Source: an uncultured Erysipelotrichales bacterium (GTDB lineage Bacteria; Bacillota_I; Bacilli_A; Erysipelotrichales; Coprobacillaceae). From it: a DNA stretch of 11,778 nucleotides. Each line of letters begins with the position of its first letter. The first letter of the stretch is position 1. The position numbers and the translations under genes are program-made. The stretch lies in assembly GCA_910586805.1 (NCBI GenBank), contig CAJUJC010000071.1, positions 1 through 11,778 of the forward strand, read 5' to 3'. The notes under the pieces are model-generated. The model ran no database searches, was not told the DNA's origin, and saw only the letters and a list, made by a program, of their open reading frames with translations. Shown here piece after piece: positions 6,187 through 11,778 of the stretch.

Positions 6187-7258
6187 ACGAATTGAACGTG
6201 TTTTAAAAGAAATGGCTGATAGAGGAATGGATCATTTGATTATTTGCGATCCTTCTTCTATTGATTATTTGATTCATTATAGAAATGATCCTGGTGAAAG
6301 AATGTATGTATTGGTTTTATCATTGGATGGAAATCATACATTGTTTATGAATAATTTATTTTATTTAGATAAAGAATTAAATTTAGATATTGTATGGTTT
6401 AGTGATACTGATGATTATGTATCAATGCTGGCAAGTCATTTCAATGATGCCAATTGTATAGGAATAGATAAATTATTTCCAGCTAAATTCTTATTACCAT
6501 TAATGGAAAAAATAAATGAGGAAACATGTTTTGAACTTGGTTCTCTTTGTGTTGATTATATTCGTATGAAAAAAGATGAAAATGAACAAGAATTAATGAG
6601 GGAAGCAAGTCGCATCAATGATTTGGCTATTGATCAAGTCATTCAGTTATGTGCAACAGGTAAGTTTACTGAAAAAGAAGTTGCAAATCAGTTGGCTGGT
6701 ATTTATCAAACATATGGTTGTGAGGGATTTTCATTCTCACCAATTGTTGGATATGGAGCAAATGGAGCAAACGGGCATCATGACTGTGATGATAGTTTAT
6801 TAAAGGCAGGAGATAGTATTGTCATTGATATGGGATGTATCTACAAAGGTTATTGCAGTGATATGACAAGAACTGTTTTTTATAAAGAAGTGAACGATAA
6901 ACAAAAAAGTGTTTATGAACTTGTGAGAAAAGCAAATGAAGCTGCTATAGCAATCATTAAACCAGGTGTAAGATTATGTGATATTGATAAAACAGCGAGA
7001 GATATTATTGCACAAGGTGGTTATGTTGCTGAATTTAACCATCGTTTAGGACATTTCATAGGAAGAGATGTTCATGAATATGGTGATGTGTCTGCTGGAT
7101 TTGATATGGAAGTTGAAGAGGGTATGATTTTCTCTATTGAACCAGGTGTTTATTTACAAGGCGAATTTGGTGTAAGAATAGAAGATTTGGTTTTGGTCAC
7201 AAAAGATGGCTGTGAAGTTTTAAATTCTTATACAAAAGATTTATTAGTTATAGGTTAG
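6179..7258 (+). CDS. M24 family Xaa-Pro peptidase (PepQ/PepP-like)
   Basis: This is a cytoplasmic dinuclear-metal aminopeptidase that most likely cleaves peptides with proline in the second position. The 359 residues match short Gram-positive prolidases. An N-terminal creatinase-like domain (about 1-125) precedes the pita-bread catalytic domain. The five metal ligands are all visible: D217 (VIDMG), D228 (SDMTRT), H292 (LGHFIGRDVHE), E321 (SIEPGVY) and E335 (RIEDLVL). The substrate loop GANGANGHHD (194-202) lacks the proline often seen before its histidines. The ATG at 6179 is preferred over a TTG at 6164: GGAG (6166-6169) lies 9 nt upstream and the overlap with aspS mirrors the hisS-aspS junction. 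It is the last gene of the T-box operon and is followed by a strong terminator. Dipeptidase versus aminopeptidase P specificity cannot be told from sequence by eye. Confidence 0.9.
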   Translation: MNKRIERVLKEMADRGMDHLIICDPSSIDYLIHYRNDPGERMYVLVLSLDGNHTLFMNNLFYLDKELNLDIVWFSDTDDYVSMLASHFNDANCIGIDKLFPAKFLLPLMEKINEETCFELGSLCVDYIRMKKDENEQELMREASRINDLAIDQVIQLCATGKFTEKEVANQLAGIYQTYGCEGFSFSPIVGYGANGANGHHDCDDSLLKAGDSIVIDMGCIYKGYCSDMTRTVFYKEVNDKQKSVYELVRKANEAAIAIIKPGVRLCDIDKTARDIIAQGGYVAEFNHRLGHFIGRDVHEYGDVSAGFDMEVEEGMIFSIEPGVYLQGEFGVRIEDLVLVTKDGCEVLNSYTKDLLVIG

Positions 7259-7284
7259 GAGAAATCTTAACCTTTTTCTTTTTC
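7253..7284 (+). terminator. Terminator of the hisS-aspS-peptidase operon
   Basis: GGTTAGGA (7253-7260) pairs with TCTTAACC (7265-7272) around a GAAA tetraloop, giving 8 bp with one G.U. TTTTTCTTTTTC follows. The ascending arm includes the stop codon of the peptidase gene. Confidence 0.92.
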
Positions 7285-7286
7285 TA

Positions 7287-7316
7287 AAATAAAAAGAGGT
7301 AAAATGTATTTACCTC
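7287..7316 (-). terminator. Minus-strand terminator for the 43-aa gene
   Basis: Read on the minus strand, GAGGTAAA (7316-7309) pairs perfectly with TTTACCTC (7303-7296) over a 5-nt loop, followed by TTTTT (7295-7291) and further T. It lies 34 nt past the stop of the minus-strand small gene and faces the plus-strand terminator at 7253-7284, an arrangement that supports a real convergent gene. Confidence 0.85.
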
Positions 7317-7350
7317 ATAAAATAATGAAAAATGGGGAAGATAAATAGTG

Positions 7351-7482
7351 TTATTCTTGAGCGTTAGAATTTTCTTTGTATTTTTCACTCATTAACTCAT
7401 TATCAAAACTACTATTTGCTTCTTGGTTTTGGTTGTAACCTTTGTTTGCATTTTTCTTGTTTTTAGATTTTTTGTGACTCAT
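7351..7482 (-). CDS. Lys/Asn-rich 43-aa small protein, unknown function
   Basis: I do not recognise this protein. It begins MSHKKSKNKKNANKGYNQ and ends SEKYKENSNAQE: a strongly basic, Lys/Asn-rich N-terminal half followed by a short acidic/polar segment (SSFDNELMSEKY, 24-35), with no Cys, Trp or membrane segment. It is probably disordered at least at the front. Support for a real gene is contextual: AGGAG (7493-7489) 6 nt before the ATG, a TATAAT -10 box at 7512-7507, and a perfect hairpin-T-run terminator just downstream. It runs opposite to all other genes in the window, between the peptidase terminator and murC. The basic N-terminus could bind nucleic acid or ribosomes, but that is speculation. 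Confidence 0.75.
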   Translation of the reverse strand: MSHKKSKNKKNANKGYNQNQEANSSFDNELMSEKYKENSNAQE

Positions 7483-7506
7483 ATATTTCTCCTTTTTCTA
7501 TTGACA

Positions 7507-7512
7507 ATTATA
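7507..7512 (-). promoter_or_regulatory. -10 box of the minus-strand small gene
   Basis: Minus-strand TATAAT at 7512-7507 stands 14 nt before the ribosome site, so the transcript would start almost at that site. The -35 region (about 7530-7535) is only A/T runs, a weak match. On the plus strand TTGACA at 7501-7506 is a perfect -35 hexamer but lacks a good -10 at 17 bp (TTTAAA at 7524-7529). Confidence 0.45.
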
Positions 7513-7575
7513 GTATGTGATTTTTTAAAAAAATTATGAAAAAATTTTATTTAGGGTGATACTTTTTTTCTAAAT

Positions 7576-7586
7576 TATGATAGAAT
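7576..7586 (+). promoter_or_regulatory. Extended -10 promoter of murC
   Basis: TAGAAT (7581-7586) is preceded by TG at 7578-7579, giving the TGnTAnAAT form of an extended -10; an overlapping TATGAT is at 7576-7581. No convincing -35 is seen near 7557-7563, which an extended -10 can tolerate. The site is about 20 nt before the murC ATG, which leaves room for GAGGTGA (7594-7600) and a very short leader. Confidence 0.5.
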
Positions 7587-7606
7587 AGAAAACGAGGTGA
7601 TAATCA

Positions 7607-8926
7607 ATGTATTATTTTATTGGAATCAAAGGTTCTGGTATGGCTTCACTCGCAACTATTTTATTTGATTTAGGTTATGAGGTTGCAGGTAGTGATATTG
7701 ATAAATATATATTTATAGAAGATGAGTTGAGAAAAAGAAACATTCCTATTTATTCTTTCTGTAAAGATAATATTAAAGATGGATATCATGTTGTGATTGG
7801 AAATGCTTTTGATGAATCGAATGAAGAAGTAAAGGCTGCAAAAAACAATCCTCACGTTATTACACATACGTATTATGATTTTTTAGGTGAATTGATGGAA
7901 AAGTATATTTCTATTGGGATTGCAGGAACACATGGAAAGACAACAACAACAGGTATGGCCTATCATTTGTTTAAAGATTTTGATAAGACATCAGTGTTGA
8001 TTGGGGATGGAACAGGGCACGCAGTGAAAGATAGCAAGTATTTTATTGCAGAAACTTGTGAATATCAAGATCATTTCTTGCATTATTATCCAACATATGC
8101 TGTGATTAATAATATTGAATTAGATCATGTTGATTATTTTAAATCAATGGAACAATATACTCGATCTTTTGAAAAGTTTGCAAATCAGGTGAAAGATACT
8201 GTTGTTGTATGGGGAGATGATCCTTATTTACCAAAATTAAATTATACAACAAGAGTTTTAAAATTTGGTGTGAAAGGTCATAATGATATTGTTGCTAAGA
8301 ATATTATCAATAATGATTATGGTTTATCTTTTGATGTTTATATTCATAAAGAATTGTTTGGGCATTTTGCATTACCATTTTATGGAATGCATATGTTATA
8401 TAATTCATTAGCTGTTATCACTTTAGGTTATTTAGAAGGGATGAGAGTTGATTATATTCAAGAAAGATTATCAACTTTTGAAGGTGTAAAACGTAGATAT
8501 ACTGTAAAGAGTGTTGGTGATGATATTTATGTAGATGATTATGCACATCATCCAACAGCAATAAAATTTGTGATTGAAGCGACACGTTCTCGTTATCCTG
8601 GAAAAAAGGTTGTTGCAGTTTTTCAACCAGATCGTTTTTCTAGGGGGTTAAGATTTGCAAAAGAGTTTGCTGAATCTATGGATTTATCAGATTATCCATT
8701 TTTGGTGCATTTTCCTGAAAATGCTAAAAAAGAACCAGGCATCGATATTGATATTCATGAAATCGGACAATATATTCCTAGAGCTAAAATTATTCATGAA
8801 GATGAAAATGCTGTGAAGATGTTAGCTGAGTATGAAAATGTTGTTTATTTATTCATGAGTAGTAAAGATATTTATAAGTTAGAAAATATGCTAATAGACT
8901 ATAAAACATCACATGAGGCTGTTTGA
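7607..8926 (+). CDS. murC: UDP-N-acetylmuramate--L-alanine ligase MurC
   Basis: This cytoplasmic ATP-dependent Mur ligase adds L-Ala to UDP-MurNAc, the first amino acid of the peptidoglycan stem peptide. The 439 residues match Firmicutes MurC. Domains: N-terminal UDP-binding Rossmann domain with GIKGSGM (6-12) and GSDIDKY (28-34); central ATPase with P-loop GTHGKTTTTG (107-116), AETCEYQDHFL (148-158) and NNIELDHVDYF (168-178); C-terminal domain with DDYAHHP (310-316) and FQPDRFSR (339-346). Two variations stand out: the usual FQPH is FQPD, and the late GAGD motif before the C-terminal helix reads SSKD (418-421). The start is fixed by GAGGTGA (7594-7600), 6 nt upstream. It heads murC-ytxG-ytxH-ccpA, the order known from Bacillus. 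The sister ligase Mpl is unlikely because this organism is Gram-positive and the N-terminus matches MurC closely. Confidence 0.95.
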   Translation: MYYFIGIKGSGMASLATILFDLGYEVAGSDIDKYIFIEDELRKRNIPIYSFCKDNIKDGYHVVIGNAFDESNEEVKAAKNNPHVITHTYYDFLGELMEKYISIGIAGTHGKTTTTGMAYHLFKDFDKTSVLIGDGTGHAVKDSKYFIAETCEYQDHFLHYYPTYAVINNIELDHVDYFKSMEQYTRSFEKFANQVKDTVVVWGDDPYLPKLNYTTRVLKFGVKGHNDIVAKNIINNDYGLSFDVYIHKELFGHFALPFYGMHMLYNSLAVITLGYLEGMRVDYIQERLSTFEGVKRRYTVKSVGDDIYVDDYAHHPTAIKFVIEATRSRYPGKKVVAVFQPDRFSRGLRFAKEFAESMDLSDYPFLVHFPENAKKEPGIDIDIHEIGQYIPRAKIIHEDENAVKMLAEYENVVYLFMSSKDIYKLENMLIDYKTSHEAV

Positions 8927-8950
8927 TGAGTACTTATTTTATGGTATATT
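8923..8950 (+). promoter_or_regulatory. Promoter for ytxG-ytxH-ccpA in the murC-ytxG gap
   Basis: TTGATG (8923-8928, 4/6), 16 bp, TATATT (8945-8950, 5/6) with TG at 8942-8943 as an extended -10. The -35 overlaps the murC stop codon. It gives a leader of about 15 nt before the ytxG start and would let ccpA be transcribed apart from murC. Read-through from murC is also possible, as no terminator is seen. Confidence 0.5.
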
Positions 8951-8972
8951 AAAGGCATAGAAAGGAGTATTT

Positions 8973-9284
8973 ATGGATTGGATAGAAATATGTTATTGTG
9001 TTTTGATTTTCTCAGGAGCATTTGCACTTTTATGCTTAGGACTAATGTTTATTCAAGTCTCTTCTACATTAAAGGAAGCAACTATTCTTATGAAAATGTC
9101 TGAAACAACAATAACAAAAATCAACCATATTGCTGATGACATTGATGAGAAATTAAAAATGCTTAATGCCCCTGTTGAGTTAGTGAGTGGTTTCTTTTCA
9201 AGAGGTTCTATGGGTTCAGGATTATTTGGTGGTTTAGGATTTTTGTCATCATTATTTAGAAAAAAGAAAAGGAAAGGTGAGTAA
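8973..9284 (+). CDS. ytxG: YtxG-like DUF948 membrane protein
   Basis: This is a 103-aa protein with one membrane segment at about residues 7-29, followed by an amphipathic helical stretch (30-70) likely to form a coiled coil, a Gly/Phe/Ser-rich section (FFSRGSMGSGLFGGLGF, 74-90) and a basic tail (RKKKRKGE). The size, single N-terminal segment and position between murC and ytxH fit the DUF948/YtxG family. The molecular function is not established; ytxGH are known as general-stress genes in Bacillus. The start ATG lies 5 nt after AAAGGAG (8961-8967). The stop is 2 nt before the ytxH start, so translation of the two is probably coupled. Confidence 0.82.
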   Translation: MDWIEICYCVLIFSGAFALLCLGLMFIQVSSTLKEATILMKMSETTITKINHIADDIDEKLKMLNAPVELVSGFFSRGSMGSGLFGGLGFLSSLFRKKKRKGE

Positions 9285-9286
9285 AA

Positions 9287-9748
9287 ATGAAATTAGGTAA
9301 ATTTATTATGGGATTAGGAATTGGGGCTGTTGCTGGATTATTGTTGGCTCCAAAAAAAGGTAGTGAATTAAGAGAAGATATTAAGAATGAAACTTTGAAA
9401 GCTTATGATAATGTAAAAAGTTTGACAAAAGAAGATGTTGAAGCTATGCTTGGTCAAACTATTGAAAGTGTAAAGAAAACAGTTGATGAATTTGATATAG
9501 ATGTTTTTAAACAAACAACAAAAGAAAAATTAACTGAATTACAAGAAAAATTAGAGGAATTTGCTGGTAAGGTTAAAAAAACTGATCAATATGAAATGAT
9601 TAAGGATACTGTTGTAGAAATTAGTGATAAGGTTAAAGAAAAGATTTTAGACACTCAAGTGACTGATTATGATATTGATGATTTGGAAGATGAAATCAAT
9701 AATGTTGAAGAAAAATTGGAAGAAATGATTGAAGAAATCAAAGAATAG
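9287..9748 (+). CDS. ytxH: YtxH family membrane-associated protein
   Basis: The 153-aa product starts with a short Gly-rich hydrophobic segment (about 5-21, GLGIGAVAGLLLAP) ending in the family hallmark APKKGSELRE (21-30), followed by a long, highly charged helical region rich in Lys and Glu that ends EEKLEEMIEEIKE and should form coiled coil. YtxH proteins are small membrane-anchored proteins of unclear role, linked to general stress in Bacillus. The ribosome site is AAAGGTGAG, overlapping the end of ytxG. The next gene, ccpA, starts 5 nt after the stop. Compared with Bacillus, ytxJ and aroA, which lie between ytxH and ccpA there, are absent. Confidence 0.88.
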   Translation: MKLGKFIMGLGIGAVAGLLLAPKKGSELREDIKNETLKAYDNVKSLTKEDVEAMLGQTIESVKKTVDEFDIDVFKQTTKEKLTELQEKLEEFAGKVKKTDQYEMIKDTVVEISDKVKEKILDTQVTDYDIDDLEDEINNVEEKLEEMIEEIKE

Positions 9749-9753
9749 CAATA

Positions 9754-10761
9754 ATGGGAAAAAATGTTACAATTTATGATGTTGCTACTGAAGCAGGTGT
9801 TTCTTTAGCAACTGTTTCTCGTGTTATCAATGGGTCAAGTGTAGTAAGAGAAGCGACTCGTGATAAAGTTATGGATGCTATTCAACGTTTAGATTTCAAG
9901 CCAAATCAAATTGCAAGAGGACTTGCAACAAGTAAGACAACAACAATTGCTATTGTTTTTCCACAATCATTATTTGCACATGTAAAAGATATGATTGGTG
10001 GTATTGGTGATACAAGTCGCCGTTTAGATTATAGTGTAACCATTTATACAACCGATGAAATAGGTGATGGTAATCCTATTGAATCAGTTATAGAAAAAGT
10101 TATTAAGTCAAGAGCAGATGGTGTTGTTTTGTTTAATAATGAGCAAATACAAAAGGAAATTGATTTAGTAAGTAAATATAAAATTCCATGTGTTGTTATT
10201 GGAAAACGTGTTTCTAATGAATTTATGGGCTCAATTTTTATTGATGCAAAACAAGTCACTTTTGATATTATTGATAGTTATTTAAATAAAGGAAAATCTG
10301 ATATTGTGTTTATAAGTCCAAAACAAAATCTTGTAAGAACTGATGATATGTTAGAAGGTATGAAAGAAGCATATAGAAAACATGGATATTCTTTCGATGC
10401 TCATAAGCAAGTTATTGATACTTCAACGCATTATGAAAAGAGTTATCCACAATTTTTACAATATTTTAAAGAACATAAACATGATGTTGTTTTATGCGGA
10501 TATGATAAAGAAGCTGTTGCTGTTGTTAATGCTGCAATTGATAATGGTATTCGAATTCCAGATGATATGGAAGTTATTGGTATGATGGATACAAGCTATG
10601 CTTTAATTTGTCGACCTTCATTAACATCTATTCATGTTCCAGTTTATGATATGGGAGCTATTGCTGTTCGTTTATTGACTAAAATATTAAATGAAGAGGA
10701 AATTGAGACAAAAGAAGTTTCGATTAGACATTTGGTGATGTCTAGAGAAACAACAAAATAA
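9754..10761 (+). CDS. ccpA: Catabolite control protein A, LacI-family regulator
   Basis: CcpA is the global carbon-catabolite regulator that binds cre operators with HPr-Ser46-P as corepressor. The 335 residues match the family length. The N-terminal LacI helix-turn-helix covers about 5-25 (VTIYDVATEAGVSLATVSRV). The hinge helix NQIARGLAT (51-59) carries the leucine that inserts into the central CpG of operators. The periplasmic-binding-protein-like core follows, ending in MSRETTK. The C-terminal stretch VYDMGAIAVRLLTK (297-310) is the CcpA-type sequence, and R306 and K310 fall where, as I recall, CcpA contacts HPr. The usual GFDN/GFDD of the core reads GMMDT (276-280). There is no good ribosome site before the ATG, so translation probably depends on coupling to ytxH. 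The location after ytxGH supports CcpA over a sugar-specific LacI relative. No cre site was seen in front of this gene. Confidence 0.87.
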   Translation: MGKNVTIYDVATEAGVSLATVSRVINGSSVVREATRDKVMDAIQRLDFKPNQIARGLATSKTTTIAIVFPQSLFAHVKDMIGGIGDTSRRLDYSVTIYTTDEIGDGNPIESVIEKVIKSRADGVVLFNNEQIQKEIDLVSKYKIPCVVIGKRVSNEFMGSIFIDAKQVTFDIIDSYLNKGKSDIVFISPKQNLVRTDDMLEGMKEAYRKHGYSFDAHKQVIDTSTHYEKSYPQFLQYFKEHKHDVVLCGYDKEAVAVVNAAIDNGIRIPDDMEVIGMMDTSYALICRPSLTSIHVPVYDMGAIAVRLLTKILNEEEIETKEVSIRHLVMSRETTK

Positions 10762-10779
10762 CTTCTATTGATTAGAAGT
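10761..10779 (+). other. Small inverted repeat between ccpA and the CLC gene
   Basis: ACTTCT (10761-10766) and AGAAGT (10774-10779) form a 6-bp A/T-rich hairpin with a 7-nt loop. No T-run follows directly (GAAACAA comes first, T at 10787-10791), so it is a poor terminator at best, and transcription may continue into the CLC gene. No promoter or fluoride-riboswitch-like sequence is seen in this 31-bp gap. Confidence 0.4.
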
Positions 10780-10792
10780 GAAACAATTTTTA

Positions 10793-11778
10793 ATGGATAT
10801 TCGTTTGAATATTATATTTATATGTAAATGGATTGGTTTATCTATTATTTTAGGTGGTATATGTGGTGTTGTAGGTGCTTTATTTCATTTGTCTATTGAT
10901 TATGTTACTGAAATGAGATTATTGCATTCATGGATTGTTTATTTATTACCACTAGGAGGAGTGCTTATTGTCTTTTTATATCACAGTTTTAAATTGGACT
11001 ATGAACCAGGAACAAATACAATTATTCAATCTGTAAGACAACAAGACCATGTTCCTTTATTCTTAGCACCATCTATTTTTTTGGCAACAGTTATTACACA
11101 TTTTGTTGGTGGTTCAAGTGGTAGAGAAGGGGCAGCATTACAGATTGGTGGTTCAATTGCAACAGGGATAGGAAAACTATTTCATTTTGATAAAAAGGAA
11201 ATGTCAATGTTGATTATGTGTGGAATGAGTGCAGTCTTTTCAGCATTATTTGGAACACCAATTACAGCAACATTATTTTCAATGGAAGTGGTTAGTGTTG
11301 GTATCTTTTATTATGCAGCTTTTGTGCCTTGCTTATGTAGTAGTTTGGTTGCAATGCAAATTGCTCAAATATTTGGATGTCAGCCAGAAGTTTATCAAAT
11401 TGTAGGAGTTTTTGATATTTCTTTTTTATCAGTATTAAAACTTGTTGGTTTTTCGATTGTAATTGCATTCTTTTCTATTATCTTTATATTAATGATGCAT
11501 TATTCGCATAAATTATTTAAAGATTATTTTGAAAATCCATACAAGAGAGTTTTAGTTGGTTCATTTATTTTGTTAATATTAGTATTGGTTTTTGGTAAAC
11601 ATTATTTAGGTGCTGGTATGGATGTTGTAGAAAATGCTATTTATCATAGTGTGCATTCACATGATTTTTTGATGAAAGCTATATTTACTGCTATCACAAT
11701 TGGTTGTGGTTTTAAAGGTGGAGAAATTGTTCCTACATTTTTTATCGGTTCAACTTTAGGTTATACAATGAGTAGTAT
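10793..11778 (+). CDS. CLC-family anion transporter, fluoride-type candidate, 3'-truncated by window edge
   Basis: This is a polytopic inner-membrane protein; 328 residues are in the window and perhaps 70-90 are missing at the C-terminus. The gating-glutamate motif is GGSSGREGAALQIGG (106-120) with E112, followed by FGTPITATLFSMEV and GFKGGEIVPTFFIG (306-319), all in CLC order. The chloride-binding GSGIP motif is replaced by GTNTI (73-77) and the proline of GREGP is Ala. Loss of these canonical filter residues together with FKGGE is what I know of CLC-F fluoride/proton antiporters, which protect cells by exporting fluoride; the presence of E112 fits an antiporter. Substrate is therefore inferred as fluoride, with chloride the alternative. 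The start is uncertain: ATG 10793 has only a weak GAAGTG upstream, and an in-frame GTG at 10778 is possible. No fluoride riboswitch precedes it. Confidence 0.88.
   Translation, partial: MDIRLNIIFICKWIGLSIILGGICGVVGALFHLSIDYVTEMRLLHSWIVYLLPLGGVLIVFLYHSFKLDYEPGTNTIIQSVRQQDHVPLFLAPSIFLATVITHFVGGSSGREGAALQIGGSIATGIGKLFHFDKKEMSMLIMCGMSAVFSALFGTPITATLFSMEVVSVGIFYYAAFVPCLCSSLVAMQIAQIFGCQPEVYQIVGVFDISFLSVLKLVGFSIVIAFFSIIFILMMHYSHKLFKDYFENPYKRVLVGSFILLILVLVFGKHYLGAGMDVVENAIYHSVHSHDFLMKAIFTAITIGCGFKGGEIVPTFFIGSTLGYTMSS

Noticed and set aside
6618..6803. 61-codon ORF inside the peptidase gene
   Set aside because: Frame shadow of the M24 catalytic domain without start signals.
7501..7529. Perfect -35 TTGACA on the plus strand upstream of murC
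   Set aside because: The -10 at 17-bp spacing is only TTTAAA and a better extended -10 lies much nearer to murC; the bases also fall in the leader of the minus-strand small gene. I do not count it as a promoter.
7670..7867. 65-codon minus-strand ORF within murC
   Set aside because: Antisense of the conserved MurC N-terminal domain, with no ribosome site and hydrophobic low-complexity product.
10044..10585. Minus-strand 71-codon and plus-strand 67-codon ORFs inside ccpA
   Set aside because: Both are shadows of a conserved LacI-family core and have no start signals of their own.
10761..10792. Possible fluoride riboswitch or terminator before the CLC gene
   Set aside because: Only 31 bp are available, no crcB-motif sequence is present, and the small hairpin has no following T-run.

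Overview
The window reads as a chromosomal housekeeping stretch of a low-GC Gram-positive bacterium (Bacillota). The DNA is very AT-rich, Shine-Dalgarno sites are of the strong AGGAGG type, and a T-box leader controls aminoacyl-tRNA synthetase genes. The gene order murC-ytxG-ytxH-ccpA is the one known from Bacillus. TGA is used as a stop (murC) and Trp is TGG, so this is not a TGA=Trp mollicute. A member of the Erysipelotrichia-like lineages is my best guess, but that is inference from composition and gene style only.

Layout. (1) Positions 1-2105: the stringent-response enzyme Rel (ppGpp synthetase/hydrolase), cut at its 5' end by the window edge and closed by a hairpin terminator that overlaps its stop codon. 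(2) 2106-2810: a short AT-rich insert with its own promoter, a cre-like palindrome, a 37-codon ORF with a strong ribosome site, a probable decayed coding remnant, and a 122-aa membrane-anchored protein of unknown function. Bacillus has dtd after relA; no dtd is seen here. (3) 2906-7284: one transcription unit made of promoter, T-box leader, hisS, aspS and an M24 Xaa-Pro peptidase, ended by a strong terminator. Both gene junctions are 8-nt ATGAATA(G/A) overlaps. The T-box carries the bases GACAC, holding an Asp and a His codon overlapped by one base, which fits a leader driving both hisS and aspS. (4) 7287-7512, minus strand: a 43-aa Lys/Asn-rich small protein with ribosome site, -10 box and its own terminator. 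(5) 7576-10761: murC, then ytxG, ytxH and ccpA, with an additional promoter in the murC-ytxG gap. (6) 10793 to the right edge: a CLC-family anion transporter, truncated by the window, whose filter motifs look like the fluoride-type (CLC-F) clade rather than chloride CLCs.

Together the genes cover amino-acid starvation sensing (Rel by ribosome/tRNA, T-box by uncharged tRNA), tRNA charging, peptide recycling, peptidoglycan precursor synthesis and global carbon control. I found no CRISPR array, transposase, phage gene, rRNA or tRNA. I also found no convincing sign of a wholly new system; the most original points are the overlapping specifier in the T-box, the small genes inserted between rel and hisS, the cre-like site there, the minus-strand small gene and the fluoride-type CLC.
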